In this document: piece after piece, positions 28,074 through 36,805 of the stretch
How positions within the stretch are numbered: position 1 is the stretch's first letter
Layout: each line of letters starts with the position of its first letter
Source of the DNA: Gillisia limnaea DSM 15749
Lineage (GTDB): Bacteria > Bacteroidota > Bacteroidia > Flavobacteriales > Flavobacteriaceae
Length of the DNA stretch: 64,000 nt
Assembly (NCBI RefSeq): GCF_000243235.1
Contig: NZ_JH594606.1
Coordinates: forward strand, 2,980,255-3,044,254
Direction: 5' to 3'
The notes under the pieces: generated by a model
Told to the model about the DNA's origin: nothing
Databases searched by the model: none
Seen by the model: the letters and a program-made list of their open reading frames with translations, nothing else
Translations under genes and position numbers: made by a program

Positions 28074-28964
28074 TTATTTGGAAAATTGTGCCGAAACTTT
28101 TTCGGCTTTTCTACTTTCTGAATAATCATAAAAACCTTCCCCAGATTTAATTCCAAGTTTTCCTGCCCTAACCATATTGGTAAGTAGAGGATTTGGAGCA
28201 TATTTCGGATTTTTGAAGCCGTTATACATCACTTCCAGGATTGAATGACAAACATCCAGTCCAATGAAATCTGCCAGTTGAAGTGGTCCCATGAGGTGTG
28301 CCATTCCAAGTTTCATCACGGTGTCAATCTCATAAACCCCGGCAACACCTGTATACAAGGTTTCAATAGCTTCATTGATCATCGGCATCAAAATTCTGTT
28401 GGCAACGAATCCCGGATAATCATTCACTTCTACAGGAACTTTTTCCAATTTTTCGGAAAGATCCATAATGGTTTTGGTGACTTTATCGGAAGTGCTGTAT
28501 CCTCGTATTATCTCTACCAGTTTCATCACAGGTACCGGATTCATGAAATGCATTCCTATTACCCGCTCCGGATTAGAAACTTCTGCGGCTATTTGGGTAA
28601 TGGAAATGGAAGAGGTGTTTGTGGCAAGTATAGTATCATTGGAACAATTGGTGTCGAGTTGTTTGAAAACCTGTAATTTCAATTTTACATTTTCTGTAGC
28701 GGCTTCTATTACCAATCCAACATTTTTAACACCGGAGGGAATATCGATATGAGTGGTGATGTTTTTTAAAGTCGCTTTTTTATCTTCTGCAGAAATTTTT
28801 TCTTTGGCAACCATCCTATCCAGATTTTTACCGATGGTATCGATCCCGTTCTGAAGGTTTTCTTTTGAAATATCGATGAGGTTGACCTTAAATCCAAACT
28901 GGGCAAATGTATGTGCAATTCCGTTGCCCATAGTTCCTGCTCCTATTACTGCTATTTTCTTCAT
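28074..28964 (-). CDS. 3-hydroxybutyryl-CoA dehydrogenase
   Basis: Oxidises 3-hydroxyacyl-CoA with NAD(P)+, or reduces acetoacetyl-CoA in reverse. The N-terminal Rossmann motif is IAVIGAGTMGNGIAHTFAQFG. The catalytic Ser-His-Glu region appears as ATNTSSISITQIA, RVIGMHFMNPVPVMKLVEII and NDYPGFVANRILMPMINEAI. The C-terminal dimerisation domain includes DTVMKLGMAHLMGPLQLADFIGLD and ends GIKSGEGFYDYS. Length (296) is standard for the single-function enzyme. Confidence 0.95.
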   Translation of the reverse strand: MKKIAVIGAGTMGNGIAHTFAQFGFKVNLIDISKENLQNGIDTIGKNLDRMVAKEKISAEDKKATLKNITTHIDIPSGVKNVGLVIEAATENVKLKLQVFKQLDTNCSNDTILATNTSSISITQIAAEVSNPERVIGMHFMNPVPVMKLVEIIRGYSTSDKVTKTIMDLSEKLEKVPVEVNDYPGFVANRILMPMINEAIETLYTGVAGVYEIDTVMKLGMAHLMGPLQLADFIGLDVCHSILEVMYNGFKNPKYAPNPLLTNMVRAGKLGIKSGEGFYDYSESRKAEKVSAQFSK

Positions 28965-29031
28965 TCTAATTTATGTTTTAGGATACTGATATTTTATAAT
29001 TCAGTTTCTGTTATTAATTAATTCCTTGATA

Positions 29032-29110
29032 GCCCATTCTTTTCGGGCGGGATTTCATCGAAATTCCGAATATTTCTTCCTTTTGCATAGCTTGTGAACT
29101 TGCTCCGCAA
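29032..29110 (+). repeat. Dispersed repeat module B, well-preserved copy
   Basis: Contains TTTCGGGCGG (module A edge), then GGGATTTCATCGAAATTC, TATTTCTTCCTTTTGCATAG, and CTTGTGAACTTGCTCCG. This is the closest match to the 6639 copy. Flanking genes are both on the minus strand. Confidence 0.8.
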
Positions 29111-29146
29111 TACTTGTCTTATTTAAAAAAAGATCCTTTCCGGGCC

Positions 29147-30112
29147 TTAATTTCTAAAACCTGCAATCACCTGGTTTGCCACTTTTAATGCTGCGGCTCC
29201 TTCTTCCAGGCTTACTATTGGGGTGGTGTTGTTTAGGATAGCATCTGCAAAAGTTTCCAGTTCCTCTAAAATCGCATTTTGCGCTTCTACTTTGGGATTG
29301 TCAAAATAGATTTGTTTTTTTACACCTTCAGCATTTTGCAAGATCATCGCGAAATCATCTGGTTTTTCAGGGGCGTTTTTCATTTTCACCACTTCGCATT
29401 TACGCTCAAGAAAATCTACTGAAATATAAGCATCTTTTTGAAAGAACCTTGATTTACGCATATTTTTCAGGGAGATCCTGCTGGCGGTTAAATTCGCTAC
29501 ACAGCCGTTTTCAAATTCGATCCTGGCATTTGCAATATCGGGTGTATCGCTAATTACGGAAACTCCACTGGCATTTATATTTTTCACTTTAGATTTTACC
29601 AGGCTAAGGATCACGTCTATGTCGTGAATCATAAGGTCCAGCACCACCGGCACATCCGTTCCCCGCGGATTGAACTCTGCCAGCCTGTGTGTCTCGATAA
29701 ACATTGGGTTTTCAATTTTATGAGCAACGGCGCGAAAAGCAGGATTAAAACGCTCTACGTGGCCCACCTGTCCCTTAACTTTATGTTTTTTCGCGAGGTC
29801 TATGAGCTCCGAAGCTTCCTGAAAAGTAGAAGTTATGGGTTTTTCAATAAAAACGTGTTTTCCTGCGATAATGGTTTTTTTGGCAGCCTCAAAATGTGCA
29901 AAGGTTGGCGTCACTATGTCAATCATATCTACCGCATTGATTAACTCTTCAGCAGAATTAAAACTTTTATAACCAAATTCTTTTTCAACTGCAGCGGCGG
30001 TTTCTTTATTGTCATCATAAAAACCAACCAGTTTATATTTTGAGGATTCTTTTAGAAGTTTTAAATGGATCTTTCCCAGGTGACCTGCACCAAATACGCC
30101 AGCTTTAAGCAT
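29147..30112 (-). CDS. Gfo/Idh/MocA family oxidoreductase
   Basis: A 321-residue NAD(P)-dependent oxidoreductase. The N-terminal Rossmann fold starts LKAGVFGAGHLGKIHLKLL. The conserved EKP motif appears in GKHVFIEKPITSTFQEA (about residue 92), and VLDLMIHDIDVILSLV carries the active-site histidine region. Substrates in this family are usually sugars or sugar nucleotides, and nothing nearby narrows the choice. The gene is the most upstream of the minus-strand run beginning at 30112. Confidence 0.9.
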   Translation of the reverse strand: MLKAGVFGAGHLGKIHLKLLKESSKYKLVGFYDDNKETAAAVEKEFGYKSFNSAEELINAVDMIDIVTPTFAHFEAAKKTIIAGKHVFIEKPITSTFQEASELIDLAKKHKVKGQVGHVERFNPAFRAVAHKIENPMFIETHRLAEFNPRGTDVPVVLDLMIHDIDVILSLVKSKVKNINASGVSVISDTPDIANARIEFENGCVANLTASRISLKNMRKSRFFQKDAYISVDFLERKCEVVKMKNAPEKPDDFAMILQNAEGVKKQIYFDNPKVEAQNAILEELETFADAILNNTTPIVSLEEGAAALKVANQVIAGFRN

Positions 30113-30268
30113 TATATTACATTTTTCACAAAAATAGCATTTCTTGAGTTAAAGCCAATATCATTTTGATTGTTATTGGTTTAGGACATTCGTTAAATAA
30201 AAACTAAAACGAAGCTTGAACCCTAGGGTTTCTTTGAGTATTTTTATCCCGTAAAAGTTAAAACCGTT

Positions 30269-30910
30269 TTGAAAGATACATTTAAGCATAAGGGGAAAAG
30301 ACAACAATTGGCGGCTATCGTGGAGGCTAAAGGTGTGAAAGATAAAAAAGTGCTGGAAGCGATTAAAAACATTCCCAGGCATTTGTTCATGGACAGCAGT
30401 TTTGAGGATCACGCTTATCAGGATAAAGCCTTTCCAATAGCTGCAGATCAAACCATCTCCCAACCCTATACGGTTGCCTTTCAAAGCGAGTTGCTCGAGA
30501 TCAAAAAAGGCGAAACCATACTTGAAATAGGAACGGGGAGTGGCTATCAAACTGCAGTTCTATGTGAACTTGGAGCCAAAGTGTATAGCATAGAACGCCA
30601 ACAGGAATTGTATAAAAAAACCAAACTTTTTCTTTCAAAAATTGGATATCGACCAAAATTCCTGAGTTTTGGAGATGGCTATAAAGGTCTTCCGGAATAT
30701 GCTCCTTTCGATAAAATAATAGTTACAGCAGGAGCACCTTTTGTTCCGAAAGCTTTACTGTCACAGTTAAAAGTAGGAGGGAGAATGGTGATCCCTGTAG
30801 GTGATAACGTGCAGGTGATGACCTTATACATTCGGAAATCCGCAAAAGAGTTCGAGAAAAGAGAATATGGGGATTTTCGTTTTGTTCCATTGCTGGAAGA
30901 TAAGAACTAA
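30269..30910 (+). CDS. pcm: Protein-L-isoaspartate O-methyltransferase (TTG start)
   Basis: Repairs isoaspartyl damage in proteins using S-adenosylmethionine. Motif I is ILEIGTGSGYQTAVLCELG; other signs are the N-terminal IKNIPRHLFMDSSFEDHAYQDKAFPI and AADQTISQPYTVAFQ, and the FDKIIVTAGAPFVPKALLSQLKVGGRMVIPVG region. Length is 213. Translation must begin at the TTG at 30269: there is no in-frame ATG before a stop at 30224, and the conserved region begins directly (MKDTFKHKGKRQQL). Confidence 0.94.
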   Translation: MKDTFKHKGKRQQLAAIVEAKGVKDKKVLEAIKNIPRHLFMDSSFEDHAYQDKAFPIAADQTISQPYTVAFQSELLEIKKGETILEIGTGSGYQTAVLCELGAKVYSIERQQELYKKTKLFLSKIGYRPKFLSFGDGYKGLPEYAPFDKIIVTAGAPFVPKALLSQLKVGGRMVIPVGDNVQVMTLYIRKSAKEFEKREYGDFRFVPLLEDKN

Positions 30911-30928
30911 TTTTTATTCCTCATGGAA

Positions 30929-30970
30929 GGTTTAATCCCCCATCCCGTTCGGGCGGGATTGCCCAGAGAT
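30929..30970 (+). repeat. Dispersed repeat module A, partial copy
   Basis: TTTAATCCCC, then CCCGTTCGGGCGGGATTGCC, then a GATTATTGATT tail, resembling the central part of the longer copies at 40366 and 44044. It sits between convergent genes (pcm and a lipoprotein gene). Confidence 0.65.
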
Positions 30971-31084
30971 TATTGATTAAATAGGTTTCACAAAAAAAGG
31001 TTCAGCCTTCAAAATTTTTTTACCCTTTTACCAAAGCACAATATCACCGCACTAAATATCAATGCTGCAGACTTGCTTTAAATT

Positions 31085-32095
31085 TCAAGGTGTGTCAAAT
31101 AAAATGGGACTGTCTTTCAAAGAACAGTTTCCTTCCCGGAAATGATAATATTCCAAATAGGTTTCTTCATCAAATAGCGCTTTCACGTCTTCGTCTGTTA
31201 GCACGCCTTTTCTTATAATAGTATTTACCGGTTCATAATCCAATAAGGTTATTTCAACATAATATTCATCTGGTCCCGGACCGTCGGGTAAGGAAATACA
31301 TAAAGGAACTGCAGCAGTGTCTGCATAATCCTCATAATCTGTAACCACAATGGCACTTTCCAGGTCCAGGTACAAAGGATCTCCGGCTGGATTTAAGGGG
31401 TCTCCACTATAGTCCCATACGCTTAGGTTATACCTCACGGCCTCTGCGTGTCTGCCGTTTTCAAAACAATAATTTCCAAAAATGCAAAACTCAATAACCT
31501 GGACTCCGTTCAGTTCAAAAAACATATAGCCATATTGGTTTACCTCACGATCATCAAAACATAAAACTTCTATTTGAACCTGTTTTTGCACCCCAGCCCT
31601 AAGATTGATTTCCATTGGCAGCGGGTTTTCCATTAAATCTGAAAAACTCCCCGGGGTTTCGCTCTGTGTCGGAGCAATCCAAATGATCACTTCCTCGGCA
31701 TCCAGAAGGGTGAAATATTCTAAAAAATAGGTTCCGGGTGTAAGATCAAGGGCAGTGGTTTCCTCGGTGAAATATTCAACATTCCCATCATTATTAGTAT
31801 CTATAGGATTTGGATTAACACGAATTCTTAAAGGCTCATCCATAGTTCCTGCCATAGGTACTCCATTTTTTGTGAGAATAATATCGGCAAAAGTCGGCGT
31901 TGATGAAACACAGCGAAGGAAATCAACAGACTCCTGTTTACTACCCTGCAGGGAAACCTGATTATTCAAAAATGCTCCAAAGGAAATACCTGACTTTTCA
32001 ACAGGAGTTTCGACGGGATTTTCTTCTGAACTGCAGGAAGATAAAAGAAATGTAATACTGAGTAAGATTATTCCAGAAAATAGAGATCTTTTCAT
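31085..32095 (-). CDS. Lipoprotein of unknown function
   Basis: 336 residues with a clear lipoprotein signal (MKRSLFSGIILLSITFLLSSC). The mature part is acidic and beta-rich in appearance, with DTNNDGNVEYFTEET (a possible calcium-binding type loop), and several cysteines (CVSS, CFDD, CIFGNYC, CISLPDGPG). I recognise no family. Two successive stretches with the pattern TPGTYFLEYFTLLD and DEYYVEITLLDYEP suggest related beta-sandwich modules, but that is a guess. It is probably surface or periplasmic. Confidence 0.75.
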   Translation of the reverse strand: MKRSLFSGIILLSITFLLSSCSSEENPVETPVEKSGISFGAFLNNQVSLQGSKQESVDFLRCVSSTPTFADIILTKNGVPMAGTMDEPLRIRVNPNPIDTNNDGNVEYFTEETTALDLTPGTYFLEYFTLLDAEEVIIWIAPTQSETPGSFSDLMENPLPMEINLRAGVQKQVQIEVLCFDDREVNQYGYMFFELNGVQVIEFCIFGNYCFENGRHAEAVRYNLSVWDYSGDPLNPAGDPLYLDLESAIVVTDYEDYADTAAVPLCISLPDGPGPDEYYVEITLLDYEPVNTIIRKGVLTDEDVKALFDEETYLEYYHFREGNCSLKDSPILFDTP

Positions 32096-32141
32096 AGTTG
32101 TTAGATTAGATTAATGCTATCCATTGGTTTTATTCCTAAAA

Positions 32142-32223
32142 ACCCACCCGTCCCGATCGGGCAAGATTTCATAGAAATACTGGATATTTTTTCTTTAAAC
32201 ATACCCGTATACTTTTTCCAGGA
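32142..32223 (+). repeat. Dispersed repeat, degenerate copy
   Basis: ACCCACCCGTCCCGATCGGG corresponds to module A; AGATTTCATAGAAATACTGG, then ATATTTTTTCTTTAAACATA, then CTTTTTCCAGG correspond to module B with many substitutions. Flanking genes are on the minus strand. Confidence 0.6.
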
Positions 32224-32249
32224 TTATTGATTTATGATTTTATTTCAAT

Positions 32250-32276
32250 AAAAAACTATCACGGCGTTGCCATGAT
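32250..32276 (-). terminator. Rho-independent terminator, minus strand
   Basis: Read on the minus strand, ATCATGGC, a three-base loop AAC, then GCCGTGAT form an 8-bp stem with one G-U pair, followed by AG and six T. It lies 238 bp downstream of the DUF5686 stop and would end that transcript. Confidence 0.65.
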
Positions 32277-32513
32277 TTTAAGGAATTACTACTCAAAAAT
32301 ATTTAAACGTAACCAAAGGGGAAATACTCGTAGGGAAGATTAGTTCTTAATTAAATTTAGATTTGTTTTGAAGGCAAAACAATACCTGAAAACCCTTAGT
32401 TTGGGTCTGTTTTCTTGGCAGCAAATGAACACCATTAGGATTTAGGATAAAGAATTAAGAAAAAATAGATTTGGAAAGGATATAGCGGGTGGTATAGAGT
32501 CTTAGCCAATTTA

Positions 32514-34997
32514 TTACTCAAAAACCCCCAGGAACTTCAAGCCGAAAATAAAAGCTCCCTGCCTGTTTCCTTCAAAATTGGAAATAACATAATCCAGTCG
32601 TAACAGGCGGTATTTTCCGAAGCCCAGATTGTCAATTCCCAAGGAGTATTCGGAATAGGGTTTGTTGTTTTCAGTTGAAAGAAAATGCGCTCCCAGGATG
32701 AGGTTGTAATTTAGTTGATTAATTCCCGGGATCTTCCCAAGGACCCAACCTTTAAAATCCTGTTCAAAATGACTCTCAAAATAACTTTTATTAGTACTTA
32801 GCGCATAATAGGGTAGAAGATTAAATTTGTTGTTATAATTGCCATTCCCAATCCTGGTTTGATTTCCGTTAAAATGCTGGTAATCTAAAAACGCGATATT
32901 TCCCGTATTTAAAAATGTCCCGGCCTTTAAATTATAGCTAAAAGTCCCCTTGTTTCCTAAACTCACCTCCTGAATAATTGCCGCCCGAAGCTGGTCAAAA
33001 TTATAATTCTTGACATCTGCGCCAAATCCTTTTTCATAAGCCAGGTAGAGTGTAGGGAATCTATTGGAACTCATGTTGAATTTACCGTTGGGATAACTCA
33101 TATAATTCTGCGCAAAATCTATTTTGGCGACAAGATTAAGCTTGAAAATTTGATGGTCTTCGAAGGGAATAGAACCAAAATTATCTGGTTTTAACGGATT
33201 ATTGGAGGTATAATCTATTCCATCCCGGTTTATCCAGGATTGATTTGTAGTATTTAAAAGTGCAGACCGATCCTGGTAACTGATGTCCGACGTCAATTGG
33301 AACCCGTTAAAAAGCTCTTGTTGAAACCCGATCGCTACAAACTTTTTCTCGTATAATTTTAAATAATTTCGTTGAAAAAACAGGCTCGTAATATCGTTGA
33401 TCCTTTCTGAAATAGGTTCGGTAGTATTGATTTGTTCAGTTTTAACACCTCCCGAAATCGTTAAAACAGGTTTTGAGAAATTGTTAAACTTTTTCTGAAA
33501 AAGACCGTTGAATCTCAGCTTATCGTCACCAAAACCATAATTTACCGAACCAAACAATCGCCAGAATTTCCCAAAATTCTCATCCTGATTTTGCCGGAAA
33601 CCTATATTTACCGAGGTATTCCAGCCCTGAACCGTATTAAAATGAGTGCCGAAAAGCGGGGAAGAAATGCTGACATTTTGTTTTTTATAGGAGTTGCTGA
33701 AGCTGTATCCAAAAGCCAGATTGGAAATGTTGAATTTGTTTTGAACCCTGTCTACAGAATCAAGATAGGTTTTAGAATTTCGCAATTCCTGGATACTGTC
33801 TTTTTTGATATAATCTGAAAGCTCTTCTGCGGTAAGTGGAACCGGCCTGATAGTTTTCCAGTAGAGAGAATCTTTTTTATTGGCTGCATCAGCAAAGGTC
33901 AATACCTCGCGGGTAAAGGTTTTGTTGTCAAAACCGGGATCAAAATTATAATTGCTGTAAACCGCGGTAAACCTTCCATCTCCGGAAATACCAAACATCG
34001 CGAAACTGAAATCTACGGTTTGTGATATCTTGATCCAGAATTTGTTTGCTTCAGAATATTTGAAGTTTTGAGTGAATGTAAGGGTTTCAATTGGTTCAAA
34101 CTGGATTGCTTTTCCGGTAGTATTAAGAGCTAGTCCATAGATTTGCCAGGAATCTTCAACGATATAAATTAGGCCATAAAACACCCTGTCTTTCGGGCGT
34201 TTGGGAGTTACCCGTATCTTGTTGATCATTTGTCCCGATTCATCGTAAAACACCCCTTCCAGCTTATAGGTGTAATAATTGAAGGCATAATCGGCTATTG
34301 GAGATACAAGTTTAGCATTTAGATCTATGGTGTTTTCATAATATGAAAATTCCGATTCACGGGCAGAATTCAGGCTGAATCCATTATCATTTCCACTAAC
34401 TTTTGAGGCCAGGATCTTTTCTTTGAAATCATTGGGAGCATAATAGTTGATCTTAGAAATGGTCTCGCTTAAATAAACGATTCCGCTACGCGTAGAATCC
34501 AGGCCACCGCCTAAATCACCAATATCCTGGCCTAATATCTTTTCCGGGGCATTTTTGATTCGCCAAAGGCCTCGTGAGTAATAATCTGCCGAATATTGTT
34601 TGATTTTTGCAAGGTTTTGATTCCGTTGATCGATTGTTTTCCGGATTATCTGGTCGGCCGGATTTTCATTCGAATTTATAGTGACTTCATCAAGATTGGT
34701 AGTAGTTGCGGTGAGTATAATATCCTGGCGAAAAGGAAAAATTTCCAATTTTATTTTCTTCCGAAGGGTTTCAAATCCCAAAAACTGATACACCAGGTTA
34801 TATTCCCCTTTTTCTGATATCTTGAGCGCATAATCCCCGTCTTCATTGGTGGTAGTTCCAAATTTTCCATCTTCGGTATAAATATTCACATAGGGGAGTG
34901 GCTCATTTTCAGTATTGGTAACTTTTCCAGTAAGCTGAGAAAAGCTCCAGTTGAATATTAAAAAGAATGGAATAAAAAGCGTGATTTTACCGATCAT
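32514..34997 (-). CDS. DUF5686 outer-membrane protein with carboxypeptidase-like N-domain
   Basis: 827 residues. After a signal peptide (ending WSFSQ) comes a carboxypeptidase-regulatory-like/CarbopepD_reg_2 beta domain (about 22-105: LTGKVTNTENEPLPYVNIYTEDGKFGTTTNEDGDY), the same module found at the N-terminus of SusC-type receptors. The rest is the DUF5686 region, rich in alternating hydrophobic and aromatic strands typical of an outer-membrane barrel, and it ends on a strand with a terminal aromatic residue (FIFGLKFLGVFE). There is no TonB-dependent plug domain. The function is unknown; no partner gene is adjacent. Confidence 0.88.
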   Translation of the reverse strand: MIGKITLFIPFFLIFNWSFSQLTGKVTNTENEPLPYVNIYTEDGKFGTTTNEDGDYALKISEKGEYNLVYQFLGFETLRKKIKLEIFPFRQDIILTATTTNLDEVTINSNENPADQIIRKTIDQRNQNLAKIKQYSADYYSRGLWRIKNAPEKILGQDIGDLGGGLDSTRSGIVYLSETISKINYYAPNDFKEKILASKVSGNDNGFSLNSARESEFSYYENTIDLNAKLVSPIADYAFNYYTYKLEGVFYDESGQMINKIRVTPKRPKDRVFYGLIYIVEDSWQIYGLALNTTGKAIQFEPIETLTFTQNFKYSEANKFWIKISQTVDFSFAMFGISGDGRFTAVYSNYNFDPGFDNKTFTREVLTFADAANKKDSLYWKTIRPVPLTAEELSDYIKKDSIQELRNSKTYLDSVDRVQNKFNISNLAFGYSFSNSYKKQNVSISSPLFGTHFNTVQGWNTSVNIGFRQNQDENFGKFWRLFGSVNYGFGDDKLRFNGLFQKKFNNFSKPVLTISGGVKTEQINTTEPISERINDITSLFFQRNYLKLYEKKFVAIGFQQELFNGFQLTSDISYQDRSALLNTTNQSWINRDGIDYTSNNPLKPDNFGSIPFEDHQIFKLNLVAKIDFAQNYMSYPNGKFNMSSNRFPTLYLAYEKGFGADVKNYNFDQLRAAIIQEVSLGNKGTFSYNLKAGTFLNTGNIAFLDYQHFNGNQTRIGNGNYNNKFNLLPYYALSTNKSYFESHFEQDFKGWVLGKIPGINQLNYNLILGAHFLSTENNKPYSEYSLGIDNLGFGKYRLLRLDYVISNFEGNRQGAFIFGLKFLGVFE

Positions 34998-35046
34998 TAT
35001 TCTTGAATTACTTCAGCAAAATAGCTATTTATAAAAGGATGGAGGA

Positions 35047-35511
35047 TTAATTGAAATCTTTCTTGATGCGGTCCAGCCTGCGTTTGCTATCCCGGTCCTT
35101 GATTGTTTCGCGTTTATCGAAGAGTTTTTTACCCTTTGCCAGGGCAATCTGTAATTTCGCCAGTCCGCGGTCATTGATAAATAAGCGTAGCGGGACAATG
35201 GTAAGTCCGGAATTTTTGACTTCCTTTTCAAGTTTATTTAGTTCGCGTCGCTTCATTAAAAGCTTGCGCGCGCTTTTTGGGTCGTGGTTAAAATGGGATG
35301 CATGCGAATATTCTTCCACCGTCATATTGATCACGAAGAGTTCATTATTCTGAAATTCACAAAAACTTTCAGCAATAGAAGCTTTTCCAAGTCGGATGGC
35401 TTTTATTTCGGTTCCCGAAAGCTTGATCCCCGCGATAAATTTATCCAGGATCTCAAATTCAAACCTGGCTTTTCGGTTCTTGATGTTGATGTTATTGGTA
35501 CTCTTTTTCAT
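35047..35511 (-). CDS. smpB: SsrA-binding protein SmpB
   Basis: Binds tmRNA and delivers it to stalled ribosomes. Family signatures are the N-terminal NIKNRKARFEFEILDKF, AGIKLSGTEIKAIRLGKASI, LRLFINDRGLAKLQIALAKG and the C-terminal basic tail KGKKLFDKRETIKDRDSKRR. I place the start at the ATG at 35511 (154 residues); an upstream in-frame ATG at 35547 would add twelve non-conserved residues. The tmRNA gene is not in this window. Confidence 0.95.
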   Translation of the reverse strand: MKKSTNNINIKNRKARFEFEILDKFIAGIKLSGTEIKAIRLGKASIAESFCEFQNNELFVINMTVEEYSHASHFNHDPKSARKLLMKRRELNKLEKEVKNSGLTIVPLRLFINDRGLAKLQIALAKGKKLFDKRETIKDRDSKRRLDRIKKDFN

Positions 35512-35725
35512 ACGTACGCAAAAATAGGAAGCTTTCTTTAGAAACACCTATAATGTAATTGTAAATTTTGGTGCTCATCAAATTAATGAATTCAAAAATA
35601 TCAGTTTCTCCCTTCCTTCTGTTTTTTACTGTCATTTTAGTACCTTTGAGGCAATATTGATAAAAATATATAAAAACATCCATTAAAAAAATTTTCTCAT
35701 ACGGGGAATGATTATATGAATGTTA

Positions 35726-35745
35726 CTCCCGATAGCTATCGTGAG
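35726..35745. repeat. Palindromic leader element, upstream of the 35771 gene
   Basis: CTCCCGATAGCTATCGTGAG is a 20-bp palindrome with one mismatch. It ends 25 bp before the ATG and is followed by an AACAATAAAAT-type stretch. The aconitase leader at 40739-40758 has the perfect version at almost the same distance and a similar downstream stretch. Confidence 0.65.
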
Positions 35746-35770
35746 TCCGCTAAAACAATAAAATAAACAG

Positions 35771-36517
35771 ATGAAATATTTCATATTACTTTTTGTTACG
35801 GTTTTTTTTATTTCCTGCCAGGAAGAGAAAAATGAGATCACAGCAGAAGAAATCATTGATAAAACAATTGAAAATGCGGGAGGAGCTAAGTATCTAAAGG
35901 CAACCATCGATTTTAAATTCAGGGATCATACCTATAAAAGCATTCGAAACGGTGGAGAATTTCACCTGGAAAGAATGATTTTGGATTCTACAGATACAAG
36001 TTACAGGGATGTGGTAAATAACACCGGGTACCAACGTTTTAGAAATGACAGTTTGATAAAAGTTCCGGATTCTATGGCAACGCGCTATACAAGCAGCGTA
36101 AATTCTGTGCATTATTTTGCACATTTACCTTATGGTTTGAATGATAAGGCCGTTAACAAAGACTTGGTTGAGGAAGCGGAAATAGCCGGAGCGCCATATT
36201 ACGAGGTGAAAATAACCTTTAAGCAGGAAGGTGGCGGTGCCGATCATCATGATGTTTTTATGTACTGGATCCATAAAAATGATTTTACAATAGATTATCT
36301 CGCGTATAAATTTCAGGTTGATGATGGCGGTATCCGATTTAGAAAGGCCTTTAATCAACGGGTGATTGATGGGATCCGTTTTGCGGATTATGAGAATTAT
36401 AAGATAGATGATTTTAGTACCCCTCTTGAAGATCTTGATGAATTATATGAAGCAGGAAAACTAGAGTTCCTGTCTACTATTGAAACAGAAAACATCAAAG
36501 TGAAAATCAAGTCCTAA
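35771..36517 (+). CDS. Lipoprotein, DUF6503-like
   Basis: 248 residues with a lipoprotein signal (MKYFILLFVTVFFISC). The mature protein opens AEEIIDKTIENAGGAKYLKA, then DFKFRDHTYKSIRNGGEFHLER; the overall pattern of paired beta strands recalls LolA/LolB-like lipoprotein carriers. I recall it as the DUF6503 family of Bacteroidota, from memory only. It has no catalytic motif. Its leader contains the palindrome at 35726-35745. Confidence 0.75.
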   Translation: MKYFILLFVTVFFISCQEEKNEITAEEIIDKTIENAGGAKYLKATIDFKFRDHTYKSIRNGGEFHLERMILDSTDTSYRDVVNNTGYQRFRNDSLIKVPDSMATRYTSSVNSVHYFAHLPYGLNDKAVNKDLVEEAEIAGAPYYEVKITFKQEGGGADHHDVFMYWIHKNDFTIDYLAYKFQVDDGGIRFRKAFNQRVIDGIRFADYENYKIDDFSTPLEDLDELYEAGKLEFLSTIETENIKVKIKS

Positions 36518-36603
36518 TACCAGGTTTTTACTATAAATACACAGGGGATTATATTTAGGTGTCTGCCTTTCTTGCTTTTTACTGAAGTAAGCACCCTGGT
36601 CAT

Positions 36604-36650
36604 TTTGCTTTGAAATTTCCAATTCTGGATATTCTTCCCTTGGAATAGCG
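36604..36650 (+). repeat. Dispersed repeat module B, weak copy
   Basis: TTTGAAATTTCC, then CTGGATATTCTTCCCTTGGA, then ATAGC follows the order of module B, but the right end is lost. Flanking genes are both on the + strand. Confidence 0.45.
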
Positions 36651-36805
36651 CGAAAATATTCTACGCGCTAATTAGTTCTCTATCTATATGAGAAAAAGGA
36701 TCAGGAATGAATAAAAGTTCTTCTGAAATATGATGGTCATCATCTAAAATCCAACTAAGATTTTTGAAATTTGCTTTCTTAAAATTTCATTTTCAAAGCA
36801 GTTCT

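Larger units (their letters stand above)
32096..32513. other. Intergenic region, 418 bp
   Basis: Between a lipoprotein gene and the DUF5686 gene, both on the minus strand. It holds a degenerate module B repeat (32142-32223) and a minus-strand terminator (32250-32276). The remaining 240 bp next to the DUF5686 stop is AT-rich, and I see no gene in it. Confidence 0.6.

Noticed and set aside
28010-28201. Short open frame overlapping the end of 3-hydroxybutyryl-CoA dehydrogenase
   Set aside because: It is in another frame on the same strand and overlaps the conserved C-terminus of the enzyme.
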